Shown piece after piece: positions 5,368 to 10,425 of a DNA stretch of 10,425 nt. Position 1 is the first letter of the stretch, and each line of letters begins with the position of its first letter. Origin of the DNA: Deltaproteobacteria bacterium (GTDB taxonomy: Bacteria > Desulfobacterota > DSM-4660 > Desulfatiglandales > Desulfatiglandaceae); assembly GCA_021159525.1 (NCBI GenBank), contig JAGHEC010000437.1:1-10425 (forward strand). Reading direction: 5' to 3'. A program made the position numbers and the translations under genes. The notes below the pieces were generated by a model that was not told the DNA's origin, did no database searches, and saw nothing but the letters and a program-made list of their open reading frames with translations.

Positions 5368-6492
5368 TCACTGCAACTGCTTTTCGGCGCTGACCCACCT
5401 GCCGTTTCGGATCTCCTTGACAAATGCGTCCTTGAGGCAGTCGCCGTTTGCGTCGAAATACGTATTGCCGGCCACGCCCTTGTAGGCCTTTTTCTTTGAA
5501 TTGAGTGACGCCAGGTAGTCCCGGATCTTGACGCGATCCTCCCCCACGGTGGCAATGGCCTGAGCGGCAAGGCCCACCCCGTCGTAGGCATTGGCGGCAA
5601 ACCAGTTGGGCTCCTTGCCGTACTTTTTCTTATATGCCGCGATAAAGCCGGCCGCCTGGGGGCCTGCCTTGTCCGGGAGAAAGGGCGTGGTCACAAAGAG
5701 CCCCTCTGCATCCGGGTTTTTAAGCATGAGGTCGTCATCCAGGCCGTCGGCCCCGAAAAAGGCCACATTCTTCATGCCGAGGGCCCTGGCCTGCGACATA
5801 ATGAGCGTTCCCTGGGGGGCATATCCGGGGATGAAGATGGCATCCGGCTTCATCATCTTGAACTTGGTGAGCTGGGGTTTGAAGTCGGTGGTGTCCGAGG
5901 TGTAGGCCTCTGTGCCCAGGACCTTTATCCCCAGTTTCTTTGCTTCTTTCATAAAGGCCGTCATCAGGCCCATGGAATAGTCATTGACCTCATAAAATAC
6001 CGCCACCGTGTCAAACCCCCTTGCCAGCTTTGCATATCTGGCCAAAAACAGCCCCTGGAAATCATCCTTGTAAACATTGCGGAAGTAAAAGGGGCTCATC
6101 TTTCCGATATTGACATTGGTGGAGGCAGGGGATATGGCCGGGAGCTTGGCGTCCCGGTAAATGGGCAGGGCTGCCAGAGAGGCGGAGCTGCAGAGGTGAC
6201 CGATGACGATGGAAACCTCGGGATCATTGGCCAGCTTGGTGGCCACGGTGGCCGCCTCCTTGGGATCGCACAGTTCGTCCTCCAGGACGATTTGCACCTT
6301 TTTGCCATTGATGCCGCCATCCGCATTGATCTCTTCGCCCCTGAGGATCGCCGCGTTTTTGATGCCCTCGCCGAAGGAGGCCAACTGGCCGGTAAAGGCA
6401 GCCGCCACGGGGATCTTGATAGTGGAATCGGCCCATGCAACCCCGCTCAAAAAGACCGAGGCAACCAACATAAACAATGCGGTTCGTTTCAT
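5368..6492 (-). CDS. livK: Branched-chain amino acid periplasmic binding protein LivK
   Basis: LivK captures the substrate, probably a branched-chain or related amino acid, in the periplasm and delivers it to LivHM. The 374 residues start with a signal peptide: KR, a hydrophobic core, then VAWA-DS with likely cleavage after residue 21. The mature part is a type I (Peripla_BP_6) binding protein: IKIPVAAAFTGQLASFGEGI (25-44), Cys75 and Cys101 in LCDPKEA and GHLCSSAS, the classic LIV-BP disulfide positions, and the ligand-site stretch AISPASTN (119-126). The ATG at 6492 is preceded by AAGGAGG at ideal spacing, the strongest ribosome site in the operon. Substrate specificity cannot be read reliably; urea or amide binding relatives exist but the livHMGF context favours amino acids. 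Repeat element copy 2 ends only 45 bp upstream, so the leader or promoter must lie in or beyond it. Confidence 0.95.
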   Translation of the reverse strand: MKRTALFMLVASVFLSGVAWADSTIKIPVAAAFTGQLASFGEGIKNAAILRGEEINADGGINGKKVQIVLEDELCDPKEAATVATKLANDPEVSIVIGHLCSSASLAALPIYRDAKLPAISPASTNVNIGKMSPFYFRNVYKDDFQGLFLARYAKLARGFDTVAVFYEVNDYSMGLMTAFMKEAKKLGIKVLGTEAYTSDTTDFKPQLTKFKMMKPDAIFIPGYAPQGTLIMSQARALGMKNVAFFGADGLDDDLMLKNPDAEGLFVTTPFLPDKAGPQAAGFIAAYKKKYGKEPNWFAANAYDGVGLAAQAIATVGEDRVKIRDYLASLNSKKKAYKGVAGNTYFDANGDCLKDAFVKEIRNGRWVSAEKQLQ

Positions 6493-6537
6493 GGCAAAAC
6501 CCTCCTTGATTTATATTGTGACAGATGACGATCGAAT

Positions 6538-6778
6538 GTATCACCTCAATAATTAGGGGGATAACTGTGAAGCTATTGCCGGCGCAGAAGAATTTTTCTT
6601 CCGCTCCGGGCCTCCGGGCTGGTCTCTTGAGTGACTTATCTGCGGGGGGCACTTGCCCCCTCCGCATTCTCGACTTCGTCGAGCTGCGGCTTCCCCCACT
6701 GATAAGTCACAAAGAGACGGCGCCCTCCCGGCAGTCGCGTCAGAAAAACCCTCCTGCCCCGGGTTATTGAGCTGTTAC
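6538..6778. mobile_element. 241-bp palindromic MITE-like element, copy 2
   Basis: This copy has the same length and orientation as copy 1 and differs at about 11 of 241 positions by hand alignment. Its ends are GTATCACCTCAATAA on the left and, read inwards from the right, GTAACAGCTCAATAA. Most changes fall in the asymmetric bulge near the left end (about 6567-6590), the apical loop (TTC instead of TTA), or replace a pair by a G-U wobble in minus-strand RNA, so the fold is kept. I see no clean target duplication: left flank GATCGAAT, right flank CCGAAATG. It lies 45 bp upstream of the livK start and has no coding capacity. Confidence 0.85.
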
Positions 6779-6831
6779 CCGAAATGGTCGTAATGCATTG
6801 ATTTTATTGAATACATAAATTCCATGCCCTC

Positions 6832-6875
6832 ATTCCGGCGAAGCATGTCCCGGACTCCGGTCCGGGAACCGGAAT
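6832..6875. repeat. Nested inverted repeat
   Basis: The outer arms ATTCCGG (6832-6838) and CCGGAAT (6869-6875) enclose a perfect inner hairpin TCCCGGAC / GTCCGGGA (6848-6855 with 6860-6867, loop TCCG). It resembles dispersed intergenic palindromic repeats built from CCGGAAT units. Confidence 0.6.
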
Positions 6876-6919
6876 CCACTGTCTTTTTGATAAGCTAAAG
6901 GTTCTGGATGCCGGATCAA

Positions 6920-6949
6920 GCCTGCCCCGTACCCGATACGGGGTCAGGC
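6920..6949. repeat. Strong hairpin
   Basis: GCCTGCCCCGTA (6920-6931) pairs with TACGGGGTCAGGC (6937-6949) around a short loop, with one mismatch. No T-run follows on either strand, so it is listed as a structured repeat and not as a terminator. Confidence 0.6.
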
Positions 6950-6991
6950 ATAACGCGTGAATTTCGGACCGTTAAGACTATCACCGCATGT

Positions 6992-7015
6992 AGCAAAAAT
7001 CCATCGGATTTTGCT
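6992..7015. repeat. Short inverted repeat AGCAAAAATCC / GGATTTTGCT
   Basis: The arms at 6992-7002 and 7006-7015 match except for one bulged A, with a three-base loop. It lies about 150 bp past the end of the large gene on its strand and could be an RNA 3' structure, but it lacks a terminator-type T-run. Confidence 0.45.
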
Positions 7016-7161
7016 GGAACAAGGGCAAATCCTCGCCATACGGGATCCTGTTCGGCGTACGCTCAAATGGCAGTCAGTTCCGCGTACTTTTGGAGGGCGC
7101 CGCACTGAAAGCAGAGCTTTCATCTTGTCACGATCAGGTATTGGTTCCTGGCATGACGCGT

Positions 7162-10100
7162 TTACCCTCTCAGCCGTCTCTGTATTTTTTTGAGCGCATC
7201 CAGATATTCCTGGTGGTAATCCAGGTAAAAGGACAGGGCCTTGGCAAAGTTCTTTCCGACAAGCCCTTCCACAAGCAGGAGGGTCACTTCCCGCTTCTGC
7301 CCCAGAATGGACTGGTAGCCCATGAGAATGTGACGCTCTTCCCCGGAAAGCCCTCTGAGCAGCGAGCAAAACGCGCTCCTGGCACGGGGCTGGTACATCC
7401 AGAAATAGAGAAGGTCGAGACTGTCCGCAATCATGATCTTTTTTAGGTCCTGGATCTCCCCCCCCGGTGCGGCCGCCAGTTTTTCCGGTGCGGCCAGGAG
7501 CTTCAGCGTCTCGACTTCCGGGAAGAGAAGCTCGAGTCTGGCATAGGCGTCGAAGAGGCGGGTCAGCTTGCCGCGGTAGTCTCGCAGGCGCATGCGGATG
7601 TTCTGATACCGGTCAGCAACGCCCTCGATAATCCCGGCCACCAGATCAGAGGCCGCCTTGGAGATCACGGCCGCCCACTTCTGAAGGATCTCGTCCACCA
7701 CGGAGACCCCGGCCAGCATCAGGATCCCTCCGGTTGCCGCATTAAACCCCACAGCAATCGGTATGGACAAAAGGGTGCGGAACAGGTTTCCAAAGGCCGC
7801 GCCCCGCGGGAATCCCCGATAGATATTGTGGCCCGAGATATAGATGCCGTTCATCAGGGCCATGACCGCATAGAGCGCTGTTGGATTGGTTGCCGCGGTG
7901 ATATTGAGGCCATGATCCAGGATCACCGTCTTGGTCGCATAGTCCAGGAGCGGGACTGAAAATCCGGTAAAGAGGAGGGAATCGGTGAGCCGTTCCCAGT
8001 TCACATAATCGTCCCACCGCAGGAGGGGCGATCGGCGTATGCCGCCCCCGCCGAGCACGGACTGAAGGATGTTTCGCAACCCGGTGATGCCAAACCAGAT
8101 AAAGGCCCCGAAATACGCCAGAAGCCACCAGTCCTTTGTCAAAGCAAAGGTGGCGAAGGCAGGGATAAATCCGATCACGGCCTTGAGGCCGTTCTTGACC
8201 CCGGTGTTGAGGTATCGCCAAGAGAGCCGGGTGCGGCTCCTGCCGGGTCCTATCGGCCCGAGGGTCAGCTCGTTGTCCACATAGGCCTGGACCCCGCCGA
8301 GAGTAACAACATTTCCAGGGCTCTTGAGTCGCGTGGAATCCTCCTCAATCACCCAGTCGTCGATCTTTTCCAATGTCAGCCATCGCAGACCGGGGAGGCG
8401 TCTCAGAACGCGGAATGTCTTCTCCCAAAAGACGCTGGGACTGGAACGCGGGTGATAGACAGTCCGTTTGAACGCGGTTATCCGAACCGGAATCGTTTCG
8501 CGGGACCGGGCCCCGGGATTCCGGATCTCATTCTGTGCACGGCTTGGAAGCGTCTCCCGTATGGCAAGCCCCATCCCATGCACCCGGGGAGAGCGACCCG
8601 TGGAATCGCTTCCGATCCGGGCCTTCAGAAAGGTCCCTTTGTACAGGTCCCTCAGCGTGGCGATGTCGTGGAGAATTTGGTTCAGCTTCTGTATCCGGTC
8701 GTCCCGATCCGGAAGATCCGAAGCGGCAAGGCGCTCGATCACATTCCGGATCAACCGTTTCAATTGAATGACATTTCCGTGATTGATGGCCTGTTGCAGC
8801 TCGCTGATCTCCTGGATATGGCCTGTTTTTCCGGCCGCATAATCCTTGAGGTTGAAGATCTCAAGCCGGGTGATCATCCCTTCGCAATCATAGAGAATTT
8901 CGATAACGTCCTCTACATCCACATTGCTGAGATTCAGTGTGATGCGGAAGGCGGAATGAAGCCGCGCCAGCTCGCTGATGATCCCGCGGGGAGAAAGCCG
9001 CAGCATGTCCGGGACAAGGGGACCGTCGAGTGGAACATTCGGATCGCAGATTTCCGGGTTTTTGTCAGGCGCCAGCCAGTCCTTGACAATGTCCTCCCAG
9101 TCCAGACGGTTCATCTTTTCCACATAGCGGTCAAGCTCCCGGCGCTCCCGGGCATCCGCGCGACGGTAGCGTTCTCTCACCAAACTCATACGCTCCTTCA
9201 TGGCAGCGATCATGCGCTGATGGATCAGCTTCGCAAGGTGCAGGAGGGATGCCTGACCAGTGCCCACAAAACCAAGGAAATCATCAAGCTGAATCGGTTC
9301 GATGTGGATGCCGTAGGCCTCTGCAAGCCCATGACGGTGTCTGACATTGAATGCCTCCAGCACGGAGAAGACATAGCGCTGTTGATAGGTCGACACCTTT
9401 TTTCCCTTTGCCATAAACGCGGCAACCTCGTCTTCCGTCAGAAACGCTATAAATTCCTGCGTATCGGCGAAGCCATGGGGCACCCAGATGAGCTGGATGA
9501 ACTTGTTTCGAAATCGTGCGCAGAATTCGATCCCGATCCGGAGGTCGATCTCCATGATCCGGGCGGCCTCCAGAAGTTCGACCGCAAACCCTGGCTCCAG
9601 GAAATTGTAATAGACCACCCTGAGCCGCCGGATCCCTTTGATCCAGGCGTCCATGATCAAATGGCTGGAGGACTTGCGGCCTTTTGTATTGGCATCGTGG
9701 ACATGATCGTCAAAGGAGACCTGGTTCCATTTTTCGGGCATCTCCAGGAGGCGATGCCGGCGCAGTTGCCTCCGGATTACACGCGGGTTGCCCGGAACCG
9801 CGGTCCTGAAATCGTGGGCGAGCCGGAGCTGTCTCTCATAGTCGCCGTGCGCCCTCACCAGCTCCTTCATAATCTGGACAAGCACGCGCGCCGTATTTTT
9901 CGGGACAGGGCCGCCGGCCGTATGCATAACCTCGTCGCGCAGGGAGGCGAGCACGGTCAGGCGGTCATTAACGCCGCCGGTCTCCAGGGACTCCAGCAGG
10001 TTGACCACCGCAAAGGCCATGCGAAGCCCTCTGGATTCGGCCAGTTCCTTGATCCCGTGGGGATGGAGATAGGGAAAGACCAGCTTCCTGGCACTGCTCC

Positions 10101-10179
10101 TGGCCTCATCCCTGTTGAGAACATCGTTGACGATGTTAAGCAACTGGTGATCCCGTTTGTCAAAAAGAATCCTGCGCAT
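7162..10179 (-). CDS. Large membrane protein with degenerate PHP-like N-terminal region, unknown function
   Basis: I do not recognise this 1005-residue protein. Residues 1-150 are helical and basic. Around 155-240 it resembles a PHP (metal-dependent phosphoesterase) fold: FDDHVHD (156-162) with an HxH pair at His159/His161, a helix ending in GIRRLRVVYYN, then AARIMEIDLRIGIEF with Glu218 where PHP proteins have a metal ligand. The second-motif His is absent, so catalysis is doubtful. Residues 325-360 are highly charged and may form a coiled coil. About 665-830 holds four to six hydrophobic segments (for example WWLLAYFGAFIWFGITGL and ALYAVMALMNGIYISGHNIY), followed by a charged cytosolic-looking tail. 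There is no signal peptide. The ATG at 10179 is chosen for GGAAGG six bases upstream; a TTG eleven codons earlier extends the frame without a ribosome site. It is a stand-alone gene, with repeat element copy 3 starting 99 bp upstream. Confidence 0.85.
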   Translation of the reverse strand: MRRILFDKRDHQLLNIVNDVLNRDEARSSARKLVFPYLHPHGIKELAESRGLRMAFAVVNLLESLETGGVNDRLTVLASLRDEVMHTAGGPVPKNTARVLVQIMKELVRAHGDYERQLRLAHDFRTAVPGNPRVIRRQLRRHRLLEMPEKWNQVSFDDHVHDANTKGRKSSSHLIMDAWIKGIRRLRVVYYNFLEPGFAVELLEAARIMEIDLRIGIEFCARFRNKFIQLIWVPHGFADTQEFIAFLTEDEVAAFMAKGKKVSTYQQRYVFSVLEAFNVRHRHGLAEAYGIHIEPIQLDDFLGFVGTGQASLLHLAKLIHQRMIAAMKERMSLVRERYRRADARERRELDRYVEKMNRLDWEDIVKDWLAPDKNPEICDPNVPLDGPLVPDMLRLSPRGIISELARLHSAFRITLNLSNVDVEDVIEILYDCEGMITRLEIFNLKDYAAGKTGHIQEISELQQAINHGNVIQLKRLIRNVIERLAASDLPDRDDRIQKLNQILHDIATLRDLYKGTFLKARIGSDSTGRSPRVHGMGLAIRETLPSRAQNEIRNPGARSRETIPVRITAFKRTVYHPRSSPSVFWEKTFRVLRRLPGLRWLTLEKIDDWVIEEDSTRLKSPGNVVTLGGVQAYVDNELTLGPIGPGRSRTRLSWRYLNTGVKNGLKAVIGFIPAFATFALTKDWWLLAYFGAFIWFGITGLRNILQSVLGGGGIRRSPLLRWDDYVNWERLTDSLLFTGFSVPLLDYATKTVILDHGLNITAATNPTALYAVMALMNGIYISGHNIYRGFPRGAAFGNLFRTLLSIPIAVGFNAATGGILMLAGVSVVDEILQKWAAVISKAASDLVAGIIEGVADRYQNIRMRLRDYRGKLTRLFDAYARLELLFPEVETLKLLAAPEKLAAAPGGEIQDLKKIMIADSLDLLYFWMYQPRARSAFCSLLRGLSGEERHILMGYQSILGQKREVTLLLVEGLVGKNFAKALSFYLDYHQEYLDALKKIQRRLRG

Positions 10180-10278
10180 AATCAGCCTTCCAAAATCCGA
10201 ACCCCGAACCAATATTGAATAATCGGTAACCGTTCACGCGGTCCTGAGATCTCCCTGATACACTGATATGAGAAAATC

Positions 10279-10393
10279 GCATCAGCTCAATAATTGGGGG
10301 GATAACAGGGACCGTACCACCGCGGCAGGAAGATTTTTCTTGTGCTCCGGGCCTCCGGGCTGGTCTCTTCAGTGACTTATCTGCGGGGGACAC
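10279..10393. mobile_element. Palindromic MITE-like element, copy 3, partly visible
   Basis: The left half matches copies 1 and 2: terminal GCATCAGCTCAATAAT, GGGGGATAAC, ATTTTTCTT, an identical CTCCGGGCCTCCGGGCTGG and AGTGACTTATCTGCGGGGGA. Similarity fades after about 10393, inside the apical region; the last 32 bases do not align with the other copies, although GCGGG/CCCGC (10383-10387 with 10393-10397) still forms a small hairpin there. The right half, if present, lies beyond the window. Orientation is the same as the other copies, with the left end facing the start codon at 10179. Confidence 0.75.
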
Positions 10394-10425
10394 CCGCCTG
10401 CCAAGGCCAATTGAGCGTTCTTGCC

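Larger units (their letters stand above)
6779..7161. other. Gene-free stretch with hairpin-forming short repeats
   Basis: I see no convincing gene in these 383 bp. They hold at least three inverted repeats (listed separately) and phrases such as CTGGATGCCGGATCAAG and CCTGGCATGACGCG, which look like the short dispersed intergenic repeats common in such genomes. The part nearest element copy 2 (about 6790-6825) is AT-rich and could hold the livK promoter, but I found no well-spaced -35/-10 pair. No clear terminator follows the large gene ending at 7162. Confidence 0.5.

Noticed and set aside
6530..6786. Target-site duplication around element copy 2
   Set aside because: The flanks GATCGAAT and CCGAAATG share only a CGAA-like core out of register, so a duplication is not supported.
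8452..10218. Long plus-strand open frame (588 codons) opposite the large membrane protein
   Set aside because: The minus-strand frame is longer, has a good ribosome site and coherent helices. The plus-strand product has no recognisable family features and looks like a shadow.
1..10425. CRISPR array, tRNA or rRNA genes
   Set aside because: No regularly spaced short repeats with unique spacers, and no tRNA or rRNA sequence that I could recognise by eye on either strand.

Overview
The window looks like chromosomal DNA from a GC-rich Gram-negative bacterium. My best guess is Desulfobacterota (sulfate-reducer type). This rests on protein style, strong AAGGAG-type ribosome binding sites and repeat-rich intergenic DNA; no rRNA or other marker gene is present, so it is only an inference. 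All recognisable genes lie on the minus strand, so transcription runs from high to low coordinates.

Layout in the direction of transcription. (1) 10279 to the right edge: the visible part of a palindromic repeat element (copy 3). (2) 7162-10179: a 1005-residue protein with a degenerate PHP-like region in its N-terminal half and a multi-pass membrane region in its C-terminal third; I do not recognise its function. (3) 6779-7161: a 383-bp gene-free stretch with several hairpin-forming short repeats. (4) 6538-6778: repeat element copy 2. (5) 1515-6492: a complete branched-chain amino acid (HAAT family) ABC transporter operon, livK-livH-livM-livG-livF, with overlapping H/M, M/G and G/F junctions. 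(6) 1107-1367: a decayed family-3 amino acid binding protein gene with a nonsense codon and an apparent large internal deletion. (7) 865-1071: a small unknown protein. (8) 535-775: repeat element copy 1, with a promoter-like sequence just upstream at 819-846. (9) 1-365: the first 121 codons of folE2 (type IB GTP cyclohydrolase), cut by the window edge.

Two things stand out. First, LivG carries about 136 extra residues with roughly four predicted membrane helices, inserted in frame between Walker A and the Q-loop; every ATPase motif is kept. Second, a 241-bp near-palindromic element occurs in two full copies (about 95% identical by hand alignment) plus one partial copy. It has 15-bp imperfect terminal inverted repeats, and copy 1 is flanked by an 8-bp direct repeat, so it behaves like a non-autonomous mobile element (MITE). 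Every copy sits 45-170 bp upstream of a start codon in the same orientation, so it probably lies in mRNA leaders and could affect expression.

In the transporter, LivK would bind the amino acid in the periplasm, LivH and LivM form the membrane channel, and LivG and LivF hydrolyse ATP. FolE2 starts folate/queuosine-type pterin synthesis and is unrelated to transport. The large membrane protein has no visible functional link to its neighbours.
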